Part shown: one piece after another, positions 1-7,021 of the stretch | Layout of the letters: each line of letters opens with the position of its first letter | Position numbering within the stretch: the stretch's first letter is position 1 | Assembly (NCBI GenBank): GCA_938041555.1 | Contig: CALIAC010000014.1 | Coordinates: 1 to 20,290 of the forward strand | Length of the DNA stretch: 20,290 nt | Reading direction: 5' to 3' | From: an uncultured Candidatus Saccharibacteria bacterium | Lineage (GTDB): Bacteria; Patescibacteriota; Saccharimonadia; Saccharimonadales; Saccharimonadaceae | The notes under the pieces: generated by a model | Databases searched by the model: none | Seen by the model: only the letters and a program-made list of their open reading frames with translations | What the model was told of the DNA's origin: nothing | Position numbers and translations under genes: made by a program

Positions 1-886
1 TCACCGCACCAGTTACGCCAGCCAGTTCCTGGCTATTCTTATTCAATTGATACTTTTGCCAATTGACCGGCAATTTATTTGCCCGCGCCATCACCTCATC
101 TAACTGTTTGGTGCCTTTGGTGAAGAACGTAGCATCTTGGTAAATCTCATTTTGCGCTGTATAGGCATTCAACTGGCGAGTTGTCGTAAGGTCAGTCAGG
201 AACACATTCTCGAACAATTCCACCTGATACGTCGCCTGCTTTGGGTTTGTGCCATTAAATATCCCGACGATTTCCACCTCCACCTCGTCCTTGGAGGGAT
301 GCTCATTGTCGGTGTCGTATTGATTGGCCTTCAGCTTAATTTTACTACCAAGCTTCAGATTGTTGGCCTTGGCAAAGTCTTCGTGCACCAAAATCTTGTG
401 CGAATCGTTCTCGGTGATGTGCCGGCCAGCGATGAGCTTGAGCGCGCCAGCCCGGAACTTGGTTTCAAGCTCAGATGTATTAACGCCAATGATGGTGGCG
501 GCATTGCCAAATTGCTTATCTTTCTGGGCGTCATAACCGCTGCCACCGCTCGGCAGTGGCACCAGTTTGGTATTGATAAAATCGACCGTAGCGTTCTGGC
601 GTTTGACATAGTCCGTCACGCCTTCCAGATTCTTCACTGCGTCGATGTCTTTGTTCGACACCGTTCCCGAACCGCGGGCTGTTCCCGGATTGGTGCGCGG
701 ATTATTGCCCAGCGTGAAGCCGGCCTTGAGTGTTTTGTCGAGCGACTGCGCCGCCGCGTCGGTCGAATGCTTGATGGCAAATCCACTCAGCATAATCGTC
801 GACATACACAGCAAAATCGCCAGCAAAATCAGCGTTTTGAGTTTTTTCCTGGTGATATACAACCAGGCACGTTGCAAAAATGACAT
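1..886 (-). CDS. ABC transporter permease, Vex/FtsX-MacB type (partial, C-terminus outside window)
   Basis: About 295 N-terminal residues are visible; the frame is still open at base 1. The protein begins MSFLQRAWLYITRKK, then a hydrophobic segment (about residues 18-38), then a long non-membrane region. This is the MacB periplasmic-core/FtsX arrangement: one N-terminal helix, a large extracytoplasmic domain, and three more helices expected beyond the edge. The N-terminus resembles Firmicutes Vex permeases. The start is fixed by an AAGGAG Shine-Dalgarno about 4-5 bases before the ATG at 886. It lies downstream of a VncRS-like two-component system on the same strand, as in Vex loci, so it probably works with an ATPase and possibly a second permease encoded off-window. 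The substrate cannot be told from sequence; peptide export or cell-envelope stress roles are usual for the family. Family assignment is fairly secure; the Vex subfamily is inferred. Confidence 0.82.
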   Translation of the reverse strand, partial: MSFLQRAWLYITRKKLKTLILLAILLCMSTIMLSGFAIKHSTDAAAQSLDKTLKAGFTLGNNPRTNPGTARGSGTVSNKDIDAVKNLEGVTDYVKRQNATVDFINTKLVPLPSGGSGYDAQKDKQFGNAATIIGVNTSELETKFRAGALKLIAGRHITENDSHKILVHEDFAKANNLKLGSKIKLKANQYDTDNEHPSKDEVEVEIVGIFNGTNPKQATYQVELFENVFLTDLTTTRQLNAYTAQNEIYQDATFFTKGTKQLDEVMARANKLPVNWQKYQLNKNSQELAGVTGAV

Positions 887-911
887 AGATCTCCTTTCTT
901 GGTTCTATGTC

Positions 912-943
912 AGTGTAGCAGTCTAGTGTGAAGGGAGTGTGAA
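912..943 (-). promoter_or_regulatory. Putative permease promoter with tandem response-regulator half-sites
   Basis: On the minus strand the 8-mer TTCACACT occurs twice (943-936 and 932-925), a perfect direct repeat with 11-bp period. It is followed by an extended -10-like TGC-TACACT (920-912). No -35 box is recognisable; the repeats occupy its place. OmpR/PhoB-family regulators bind tandem half-sites with about this period next to a weak -35. The local response regulator (3030-3695) is of that family, so a regulator-to-permease link is inferred, not shown. Confidence 0.5.
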
Positions 944-954
944 ATGGGCAGTAT

Positions 955-1305
955 TCAGATGAGTTTCCCTAACTTGCTGTCCTGTTTCTCAATCTCGATA
1001 ACGTGAACACCGAGGCGTTCCTTATGCGGTGGGTAGATCTTGTGAAGGAGGCGAAGCGCCTCTTCTTTGCTTTTCGCTTGCGGCACGATCTGCTGCCATG
1101 ACTCAGCCGCCAGCATGTCGGCAAATGTATTATAAATTCGAATTGACTTGATTCGCACAACACCAGACGCATATCCGTTTTCGAGCTGCAATAGCTGACC
1201 CTCCTTAAGGCGCTTGATGCTGTTGTAGCCGATGCGGACTTCTAAGGTCTTGCGGCCTGACATGATTGCGTCGTAGTACGGCCGTTTGATGCGCATCTTA
1301 CGCAT
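955..1305 (-). CDS. ASCH-domain protein
   Basis: A 116-residue single-domain protein. The N-terminal pattern RIKRPYYDAIMSGRKTLEVR followed by a KxGQLLQLENG strand is typical of the ASCH (ASC-1 homology) beta-barrel, a PUA-like fold thought to bind RNA or nucleotides. Length fits the small bacterial ASCH family. I chose the ATG at 1305 because AAGGAG (1312-1317) lies five to six bases upstream; a GTG at 1311 would abut the Shine-Dalgarno. It lies between the sensor kinase and the ABC permease on the same strand. A broken relative lies immediately upstream (1411-1545), so the locus once held tandem ASCH genes. Target and biological role are unknown. Confidence 0.8.
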   Translation of the reverse strand: MRKMRIKRPYYDAIMSGRKTLEVRIGYNSIKRLKEGQLLQLENGYASGVVRIKSIRIYNTFADMLAAESWQQIVPQAKSKEEALRLLHKIYPPHKERLGVHVIEIEKQDSKLGKLI

Positions 1306-1345
1306 AGACACTCCTTTCTTGTTGAGACTGATTCCCCACTGTTGA

Positions 1346-1380
1346 ACGACACTGTCGTGGTATGTCCTCCTGGGGACATA
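1346..1380. repeat. Two adjacent inverted repeats between the ASCH genes
   Basis: ACGACA-C-TGTCGT (1346-1358) is a perfect 13-bp dyad, and TATGTCC-N6-GGACATA (1361-1380) is a 7-bp-arm hairpin only two bases away. They sit 40-75 bases upstream of the intact ASCH start. The first looks like an operator; the second could be either a DNA site or an RNA hairpin in the leader. No T-run follows on the minus strand, so it is not an intrinsic terminator. Confidence 0.4.
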
Positions 1381-1410
1381 TCGTCGAGTGTTCAGTCATG
1401 ACATATTTCT

Positions 1411-1545
1411 TTATAAGTAGTAGCTCATGTCGCCAAGCTGTATCTTCTGGCGCTTTTCATCGTATAGTCGTGATTCGATGGTTTTCTTACCAGAGACTAT
1501 AGCTTCAAAAGGTTCTGTTGCTAGTTTTAATTGGTGTGTAATCAT
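1411..1545 (-). pseudogene. Truncated ASCH-domain remnant (44 codons)
   Basis: The minus strand encodes 44 residues starting MITHQLKLATEPFEAIVSGK, then KTIESRLYDEKRQKIQLGD, and stops (TAA at 1413-1411) straight after the Gly-Asp turn. SGKKTIExRLYDEKRQKIxxGD is the N-terminal signature of another ASCH subfamily of roughly 110 residues, so over half the domain is missing. I could not find the rest in the other frames downstream. It aligns at family level with the intact ASCH gene (SGKKTIESR against SGRKTLEVR). TATAAT-like boxes lie at 1612-1617 and 1555-1560 on the minus strand. No clear Shine-Dalgarno is present. A short functional peptide is possible but a decayed paralogue is likelier. The rest of the 1306-1630 gap holds only the two inverted repeats listed separately. 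Confidence 0.65.
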
Positions 1546-1630
1546 AATGAATTTATTATATCAGAATAAATAAAATGAGCTATCGGGGCAGCGCGCGGTC
1601 TTTGCTATTCTATTATAAAAGTTGCTCAAT

Positions 1631-3043
1631 TTAGTTCACATCAAGTTCAGGTATTTTATAATCAAACCTCACCACAAACCGCATACCCTGCCCGTGCGGC
1701 GTGAAGTCGTAGTCTAGGCCCTTGGCGTCGAGCAGCATTTTCACGGTATAGAGGCCGATGCCGCTGCTATCGGCGTGTTGATTCTTGTCGCTGTTGCTTC
1801 GATAAAACGGGTCGAAGACGTGCTGGAGTTGCTGTTTGGTGAGTGGCTTGCAGGCGTTTTCGATAGTCAGCTCATTCTGGTTGCAAGTAAGTTTTATCAC
1901 GCTCCCCGCGTCGCCGTGGCGCACTGCATTTGACACCAGGTTCGAGATGACGTGGCGCATCATGTCGCGATTCGCGTAGATGGTCGTGGGCTGTGTGTCA
2001 ACCACAAAAGTCATGCCGCGCGTTTTTGCCAGCAGTGTATAGTCAGCAACTACCTCAGCAAGTAGCTTATCAACCCGCAGCTGCTTTTCCTGGCGTAAAG
2101 CCTGCTCGGCCGCGCTGCCAGAACACAAAACATCATTCACCATTGCCGCCACGCGGTCAACCTGCGCCACCGATTCTGCCAGGTATCGGTCGCGATTTTT
2201 ATATTCACCGATGTTCAGCTGCATATTTTCGAGCATGATCCGTAGCGCCGCCAATGGCGTTTTTAGCTCATGCGAGGCGGCGCGCAGGAAGGCGATTTTT
2301 TCCTTCTCCAGCTGCGTGATCCGCTTATTCTCATGCTCTAGCGAGCGTATCGTCTGCCACAGATTTTGATAGAGCTCATTAATATTCCGCCCCAGCACGC
2401 CGATTTCATCACGGCTACGTACCGGGTAGCGCGCGTCCTTTTCCAGCCGCTGCATGGTCGTGGTCACCGCCGCCATCTGACTAATCGGCCGCGTCACAAA
2501 GCGGCTATAGATGTACGAAAATAGCAGCGCCACCAGCAGCGAGCCAATCATGGTATAGGGCAATACGTGCAGCGTGGCGAGCTTGGCCTGGGTGACGGGC
2601 GCTACGTCGGCCAGTAGCTTGACCGCGATCGTTTTACCTTGACTGTCCACCACACTGCCCTGCTGCAAAATCACCGAGCGCGGATCAACCGTTTGCCCAT
2701 CAGCAATTTTTACCACGCTGGTGTCAACCGATTTACCGCTGTCTGTCACGATATTGATGGACTCAAAGCCTTGAAAGTACTGGTCGCGCCCGTCAATTGT
2801 CAGCGTGATATTAACATTTTTCACCTGAGCAAAATCCTGGCTGAGACGGCGCATTTCCTCAGTCGATTTACCGCGTAGTTCAGCCACGAGCGCCGTGAGA
2901 TTGTCCGCCGCCTCGCGCTCTTTTTGTTGCAGATAAAATTGCGGCATCAAGGTGTAGACCAGCGCATGCACCAGGATGATCAACGCCGCGAATAAGCCGA
3001 TTGACACCAAAAATGTTTTGGGGAATAATTTAAGATTCTTCAT
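1631..3043 (-). CDS. Membrane sensor histidine kinase, VncS-like
   Basis: 470 residues. There are two transmembrane helices (about 11-33 and 161-181) bracketing a ~125-residue extracytoplasmic sensor. A HAMP linker follows (about 182-235), then HisKA with the phospho-accepting His in SHELKTPL (H258), then the HATPase_c domain: N box HVISNLVSNAVRHG (N368/N372), F box FDPFYRS and G box DSSGIGL (425-431). All catalytic boxes are intact. The protein autophosphorylates on sensing an unknown extracellular signal and should pass phosphate to the regulator encoded immediately upstream; the two genes overlap by 14 bases, implying translational coupling. The pairing and the Vex-type permease downstream resemble pneumococcal-type VncRS-Vex loci, but this orthology rests on architecture and partial sequence likeness. 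Confidence 0.93.
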   Translation of the reverse strand: MKNLKLFPKTFLVSIGLFAALIILVHALVYTLMPQFYLQQKEREAADNLTALVAELRGKSTEEMRRLSQDFAQVKNVNITLTIDGRDQYFQGFESINIVTDSGKSVDTSVVKIADGQTVDPRSVILQQGSVVDSQGKTIAVKLLADVAPVTQAKLATLHVLPYTMIGSLLVALLFSYIYSRFVTRPISQMAAVTTTMQRLEKDARYPVRSRDEIGVLGRNINELYQNLWQTIRSLEHENKRITQLEKEKIAFLRAASHELKTPLAALRIMLENMQLNIGEYKNRDRYLAESVAQVDRVAAMVNDVLCSGSAAEQALRQEKQLRVDKLLAEVVADYTLLAKTRGMTFVVDTQPTTIYANRDMMRHVISNLVSNAVRHGDAGSVIKLTCNQNELTIENACKPLTKQQLQHVFDPFYRSNSDKNQHADSSGIGLYTVKMLLDAKGLDYDFTPHGQGMRFVVRFDYKIPELDVN

Positions 3044-3695
3044 AGCGATAGCCCACTCCTTTCACCGTGATAATGCAGTCGAGATGCAATTTCTTGCGCA
3101 AGTTTTTGATGTAAACGTCGATCACTCGGTCGAACGGCACCTCGTCACCATGCCACAGCTTATCGATGATAGCCTGCCGGCTCCAGACCATGTGTGGATT
3201 ATCTACCAGTAGCTTGAGCAGTTGTACTTCCTTGGGCTTGAGGTGCGCGTCAGCATCATCATAAAATCCCTGATAGGCTGCAAAATCCACCGAAGCCAAA
3301 CCTCGCTGCCACAAGGTTTTTTTGACAGACTGCTGGCGGCGAAGCAAGGCCTTGATCCGCTTTTCCAAAATCACCAGTGAAAATGGCTTACTCATATAAT
3401 CATCCGCCAGCTCGTCAAAACTCGCAATTTGCGTCGGCTCATCATGCAGCGCCGTTAGCATCAGCACCGGCACGTCGCTCGCTTGGCGAATTTGGTGTAG
3501 CACCTCGATCCCGCTCATCCCTGGCAGCATAATATCGAGGATAATAGCATCTGCCTCAGCAAATTGCTCCAGCGCCTCCTCGCCGCTGGCTACCGCTATC
3601 ACCGTAAAGCCGCGCTGCACGAGGAACTGCTCAGTACCAGCTCGGAGGGTTGGTTCATCTTCAACGAGGAGAATATTCGCTACTCGTCCACTCAT
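3030..3695 (-). CDS. OmpR/PhoB-family response regulator, VncR-like
   Basis: 221 residues. The receiver domain shows the acidic pocket (E12/D13), phospho-acceptor D54 in ILDIMLPG, T81 in MLTAL and K103 in MSKPFS. A C-terminal winged helix follows (about 130-218: LKPKEVQLLKLL, then DRVIDVYIKNLRKKL and GVGYRYE). It is the DNA-binding output partner of the adjacent kinase. The phrase ADDYMSKPFSLVILEKRIKALLRR is typical of regulators paired with Vex-like exporters. No Shine-Dalgarno precedes the ATG; a TAGTAT -10-like box ends six bases upstream, suggesting a leaderless transcript. It is transcribed divergently from the arginine operon. The likely target is the 11-bp-period repeat before the permease. 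Confidence 0.93.
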   Translation of the reverse strand: MSGRVANILLVEDEPTLRAGTEQFLVQRGFTVIAVASGEEALEQFAEADAIILDIMLPGMSGIEVLHQIRQASDVPVLMLTALHDEPTQIASFDELADDYMSKPFSLVILEKRIKALLRRQQSVKKTLWQRGLASVDFAAYQGFYDDADAHLKPKEVQLLKLLVDNPHMVWSRQAIIDKLWHGDEVPFDRVIDVYIKNLRKKLHLDCIITVKGVGYRYEES

Positions 3696-3801
3696 ACGTC
3701 TATACTAGGCGCTTCTTTGTTATATTGCTGCACAATTTTATCCCCTCGTCATACCAATGTATATGACTATTGTAGCGCATCGCAATTTTATATGAAAAGT
3801 A

Positions 3802-3831
3802 TTGTGAAAAATATGCGCGGTGTGCTATGGT
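3802..3831 (+). promoter_or_regulatory. Promoter of the arginine leader/argGH operon
   Basis: TTGTGA (3802-3807), an 18-base spacer and TATGGT (3826-3831), with a TG extension at 3823-3824 (TGcTATGGT). Transcription would be expected to begin 6-8 bases downstream, at or next to the leader-peptide ATG at 3838, so the leader peptide mRNA appears leaderless. Confidence 0.6.
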
Positions 3832-3837
3832 GTTAGT

Positions 3838-3900
3838 ATGACATATCGACACAACATCGTTATCGTTGCTCGTCGTCGCCGCTCTGACTCAGAGGGCTAA
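3838..3900 (+). CDS. argL: Arginine attenuator leader peptide (20 residues)
   Basis: A 20-codon open frame ending in TAA at 3898-3900. Five of twenty residues are Arg: codon 4 and a run of four at codons 12-15 (CGT CGT CGC CGC, 3871-3882), followed by Ser-Asp-Ser-Glu-Gly-stop. A short peptide with a cognate-amino-acid run just before a terminator and an arginine-biosynthesis operon is the hallmark of ribosome-mediated attenuation, as in the his, trp and leu leaders. The last Arg codons overlap the first arm of the protector hairpin, and the final Glu-Gly-stop codons form the second arm, so ribosome position would choose the RNA fold. There is no Shine-Dalgarno; the ATG lies six bases after the -10 box. 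The symbol argL is descriptive. Confidence 0.85.
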   Translation: MTYRHNIVIVARRRRSDSEG

Positions 3901-3954
3901 TTAGTCGTATAGTATAAAACCAACGAAAGAGCCCTCATCCGAGCGGCTCTTTTT
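3878..3954 (+). promoter_or_regulatory. Arginine transcription attenuator (mutually exclusive RNA folds)
   Basis: Three pairings can be read directly. Fold 1:2: GCC-g-CTCTG (3878-3886) with CAGAG-GGC (3890-3897), eight pairs with one bulge. Fold 2:3: GAGGGCT (3892-3898) with AGCCCTC (3930-3936), seven perfect pairs. Fold 3:4: the terminator 3926-3952. Fold 2:3 consumes the 5' arm of the terminator and excludes both other folds. Predicted logic: with scarce Arg-tRNA, the ribosome stalls on codons 12-15 and covers arm 1, 2:3 forms and argGH is read. With plentiful Arg, the ribosome reaches the stop and covers arm 2, and 3:4 terminates. With no translation, 1:2 plus 3:4 terminate. All arms are seen; the mechanism is inferred from classical attenuators. 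Confidence 0.8.
3926..3954 (+). terminator. Attenuator intrinsic terminator upstream of argG
   Basis: AAAGAGCC-CTC (3926-3936), a four-base loop ATCC, GAG-c-GGCTCTTT (3941-3952) with one bulged C, then a T-run to 3954. It lies 22 bases before the argG start, after the leader peptide, so it must be conditionally bypassed for argGH expression. Confidence 0.88.
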
Positions 3955-3976
3955 AATTATTATAGAAAGGAAGGAT

Positions 3977-5239
3977 ATGAATCACGACACACCTCACTAC
4001 ACCAAAGTTGCCAGCCACGAGGCGACAAATGGCGAGTTTGATACGTGCCTCTTACTCTATTCGGGAGGCCTCGACACCTCCGTCATGCTTAAGTGGCTCC
4101 AAGAAAAATATAACTGCAACGTCATTACCCTCACGGTTAATATTGGCCAGACGGTTGACGATCTCGACGCCATCGCCGAAAAGGCTAAAATGCTCGGCGC
4201 TATAGAAACCATTACGGTTGATGCCCGCGACCGCTTCGCCGATGAGCTACTATCACTGGCCATCAAAGCCAATGCTGATTACCAAGGTGGCTATGCCCTC
4301 TGCACGCCACTGGGGCGCATCATTATTTCACAATTAGCCGTCGAATATGCCGAAAAATACGACTGCACCGTCATCGCTCACGGCGCCACTGGCAAAGGCA
4401 ACGATCAAGTTCGTTTCGAAACCTACATCACTACGCTCAATCCTAAACTTAAGATCTTGGCACCAGTGCGTGAGTGGAGTATGGGCCGAGAGGAAGAGCT
4501 GGCGTACGCTAAGGAACACAACATCCCCGTGCCACACACCCAGGAATCACCCTACTCAACTGATGAAAACATGTGGGGCATCACTAGTGAAGGCGGCGAA
4601 ATCGAATCACCCTCGCTCAAGCCAAATTATCATGCCATTCTCAATTGGTGCTCAACCATCAAATACACACCAGACGAAGCCGAGGACATTACCATTGAAT
4701 TTGTCAAAGGTGTACCCGTCGCGGTTGATAACCGTCACTTTTCACTCCAGGCGCTCATCCAACACTGTAACCAGATTGGCCGCAAACACGGCGTCGGCGT
4801 ATCAACCCTTATTGAAGACTGGCTAGTTGGGCTGAAGGTACGTGGTGTCTACGAAAACCCTGGTGCTGCCATCTTGATTGCTGCTCATCAAAAGCTTGAG
4901 CAATTGGTCTCGACTCGTGTTGAAAATGAACTCAAAGCCGAAATGGACAAAAAATGGGCCTACCTCACCTACGCAGCTCAGTGGTACGAGCCAGCCGTCC
5001 ATCACATCAATGCCTATATTGATGATCAGAACCAAAAAGTCACTGGCACGGTGACGGTTCGCCTGTACAAAGGTACCATCACCGTCGTCAGTGTAGACTC
5101 ACCGCATTCATTGTTTGATATCAATCTTGCAACGTTTGATTCCAACGACGCATTCAACCAGAATTCGTCCGCCGGATTCATTGAATTATATTCATTAAGT
5201 CAGCGAACAGCTGAAGGAGCATACTCATATGGCAAGTAA
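3977..5239 (+). CDS. argG: Argininosuccinate synthase
   Basis: 420 residues. It joins citrulline and aspartate with ATP to give argininosuccinate, the penultimate step to arginine. The N-type ATP pyrophosphatase P-loop SGGLDTS is at 29-35 and followed by a hydrophobic strand (VITLTVNIGQ). Family features include ATGKGNDQVRFE, the segment ending in APVREW, and the C-terminal multimerisation helix. There are roughly 20 residues before the usual start of the family, but a strong Shine-Dalgarno (AAGGAAGG, just before 3977) supports this ATG. It is the first structural gene after the attenuator and overlaps argH by 11 bases. No other arginine-synthesis gene is in the window, so citrulline probably comes from the host or from arginine deiminase. 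Confidence 0.97.
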   Translation: MNHDTPHYTKVASHEATNGEFDTCLLLYSGGLDTSVMLKWLQEKYNCNVITLTVNIGQTVDDLDAIAEKAKMLGAIETITVDARDRFADELLSLAIKANADYQGGYALCTPLGRIIISQLAVEYAEKYDCTVIAHGATGKGNDQVRFETYITTLNPKLKILAPVREWSMGREEELAYAKEHNIPVPHTQESPYSTDENMWGITSEGGEIESPSLKPNYHAILNWCSTIKYTPDEAEDITIEFVKGVPVAVDNRHFSLQALIQHCNQIGRKHGVGVSTLIEDWLVGLKVRGVYENPGAAILIAAHQKLEQLVSTRVENELKAEMDKKWAYLTYAAQWYEPAVHHINAYIDDQNQKVTGTVTVRLYKGTITVVSVDSPHSLFDINLATFDSNDAFNQNSSAGFIELYSLSQRTAEGAYSYGK

Positions 5240-6431
5240 ACTATGGCAATCAACCGCAACTGGCTCACTCCATCCATTGGTCGAGGCATACACCGTTGGT
5301 GACGATCAGGTATTGGACCAGTACTTACTCGGTCACGACATCACTGCGACCAAAGCGCACGCTCACATGCTAGAAAAAATTGGCGTGCTGACTAGCGACG
5401 AATATCAACAATTGGCAGCGGCCTTGGACGAGCTACTGAACGAATGGAAAACTGGCACTTTCACGCTCACCAGCGAACACGAAGACGGGCACACTGCCAT
5501 TGAGCTGTACTTGACAGAAAAGCTCGGCCCCATCGGCAAAAAAGTTCACACTGGCCGAAGCCGCAACGACCAAGCTTTAGTGATGATGCGGCCATTCATC
5601 AAAACGGAACTTGAAGCAGTAGCAGAAAAATTGGCAGCAGTCGCCCAGGCCTATGCTGGCAAAATCGCCGCCATTGGCCAGACTGAAATGCCTGGCTACA
5701 CCCACACCCAAAAGGCTATGCCTACTACCGTTGGTATGTGGCTTGGTTCCTACCATGATGCGTTTCATGACCTCCAGCAATTGGTCGCACACAGCATTGT
5801 CGCCATCGACCAAAACCCGCTGGGTAGTGCTGCTGGCTTTGGCGTTACTCTGCCACTTGACCGCCAGATGACGACCAGTGAGCTGGGCTTCGCCAAAGTA
5901 CAGGAAAATCCAATGTACTGCGGCCTATCGCGCGGCGTGTTTGAGCTGATCGCCGTACAAGCACTCAACCCCATCATGGTCTTTGCTGGCAAATTTGCCG
6001 AAGACATGCTGCTATTTACTTCGCAGGAGTTTAACTATTTCAAATTGCCCGTCACTATGACCACCGGCTCGTCTATCATGCCACACAAACGCAACTACGA
6101 CGTCTTTGAGATCATGCGCGCCACAGCCCACGCTTATCCAAACTACGCCTTGCAGCTGCAAGCCATTTCGACAGGTGCTGGCAGTGGTTATCACCGTGAC
6201 TTACAACTAACCAAAAAGATCACCATGGATGCCTTCACTTCGGCCCTCAATACGCTAGAGGTTTTGGCGCTTTGCGTAAGCGAGCTAGAAGCCAACACTA
6301 AGCGATTGGCTGAGGCGATGACCGATGAACTCTATACTGTCGCCAAAATCAACGAATTGGTGGAAAAAGGCGTGCCATTCCGCGACGCCTACCAGCAAGT
6401 TAAGCAATCGTTTTTGGCGAATAATCAATAA
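5229..6431 (+). CDS. argH: Argininosuccinate lyase
   Basis: 400 residues. It cleaves argininosuccinate to arginine and fumarate. Seen: HTGRSRNDQ (107-115), MPGYTHTQ with the general-acid/base His159, and the fumarase/ASL signature TTGSSIMPHKRN (278-289) holding the catalytic Ser loop. The family is usually about 445-470 residues; this one ends soon after VEKGVPFRDAYQQVKQSF, so the last C-terminal segment is missing. The early part (KLWQ, YTVGDDQVLDQYL) resembles the Bacteroidetes-like branch more than the E. coli one. The ATG sits inside the end of argG, with GAAGGAG upstream, so the two are translationally coupled and share the attenuator. Confidence 0.95.
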   Translation: MASKLWQSTATGSLHPLVEAYTVGDDQVLDQYLLGHDITATKAHAHMLEKIGVLTSDEYQQLAAALDELLNEWKTGTFTLTSEHEDGHTAIELYLTEKLGPIGKKVHTGRSRNDQALVMMRPFIKTELEAVAEKLAAVAQAYAGKIAAIGQTEMPGYTHTQKAMPTTVGMWLGSYHDAFHDLQQLVAHSIVAIDQNPLGSAAGFGVTLPLDRQMTTSELGFAKVQENPMYCGLSRGVFELIAVQALNPIMVFAGKFAEDMLLFTSQEFNYFKLPVTMTTGSSIMPHKRNYDVFEIMRATAHAYPNYALQLQAISTGAGSGYHRDLQLTKKITMDAFTSALNTLEVLALCVSELEANTKRLAEAMTDELYTVAKINELVEKGVPFRDAYQQVKQSFLANNQ

Positions 6432-6471
6432 TCACTGATCTTGAGAGGAAATGAGCGAAGCTTAAATGCAA

Positions 6472-7020
6472 CTACCGCCGCACGATGCGCTTGCGATACT
6501 CTGCTGCCGTCATGTAGGTCGTCGTATCTGTCACTCTGTCAAAGAAAAGTATACCCTGACAGTGGTCAGCTTCGTGTTGAAAGACATGAGCAACAAAGCC
6601 ATCCAGCACCGCAGTATGATGCTCACCCCACTCATCATCCCACTGGGCGTTGATCTGTTGGTAGCGCTGCGCCTGTGCAAAGAGCCGCCCCTCATCGCCG
6701 CTGGCGCAGCCCTCCCACATGCCCGTTGTCTGGCCAATGCCAGTGTATGATGGATTGATAATAACTTGCTCAAATGGCTCGCGGTCTGGGCGGTTTGGCG
6801 TCGGCTTGATAGCAATGACGCTCAGCGCCAAGGCCTGCCCCACTTGGGGTGCAGCCAGCCCAACGCCGTAGTCTCTACTTGCCACAGTATGCTTAATATT
6901 TGCAATAAGCTGCTGCACCGCTGGCGTGGTGATCTCTTCGCGGCTCACGTGCCTCGCTTTCTCACGCAGCACCGGATCGCCCGCTTGACAGATTGGTAGG
7001 AGTGTTTTTTCTTGACGCAT
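6472..7020 (-). CDS. def: Peptide deformylase
   Basis: 182 residues. It removes the formyl group from the initiator Met of nascent proteins. The three metal/active-site motifs are present: GVGLAAPQ (52-59), EGCAS (103-107, usually EGCLS) with ligand Cys105, and QHEADH (148-153) with ligands His149 and His153 and catalytic Glu150. The ATG at 7020 has no Shine-Dalgarno; an extended -10 (TGTATACT) lies 11 bases upstream, leaving a leader of only a few bases. It is convergent with argH (40 bases apart, no terminator seen between) and divergent from a Nudix gene. The EGCAS variant is conservative and should be active. Confidence 0.95.
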   Translation of the reverse strand: MRQEKTLLPICQAGDPVLREKARHVSREEITTPAVQQLIANIKHTVASRDYGVGLAAPQVGQALALSVIAIKPTPNRPDREPFEQVIINPSYTGIGQTTGMWEGCASGDEGRLFAQAQRYQQINAQWDDEWGEHHTAVLDGFVAHVFQHEADHCQGILFFDRVTDTTTYMTAAEYRKRIVRR

Positions 7021-7021
7021 T

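Noticed and set aside
137..883. Long plus-strand open frame opposite the ABC permease
   Set aside because: The minus frame starting at 886 has a Shine-Dalgarno, a membrane segment and permease-like sequence; the plus frame has Cys/Arg/His-rich low-plausibility protein and no start signal.
1298..1399. 33-codon minus-strand frame between the ASCH remnant and ASCH gene
   Set aside because: No ribosome-binding site, no recognisable composition or motif, and it overlaps the ASCH Shine-Dalgarno and start.
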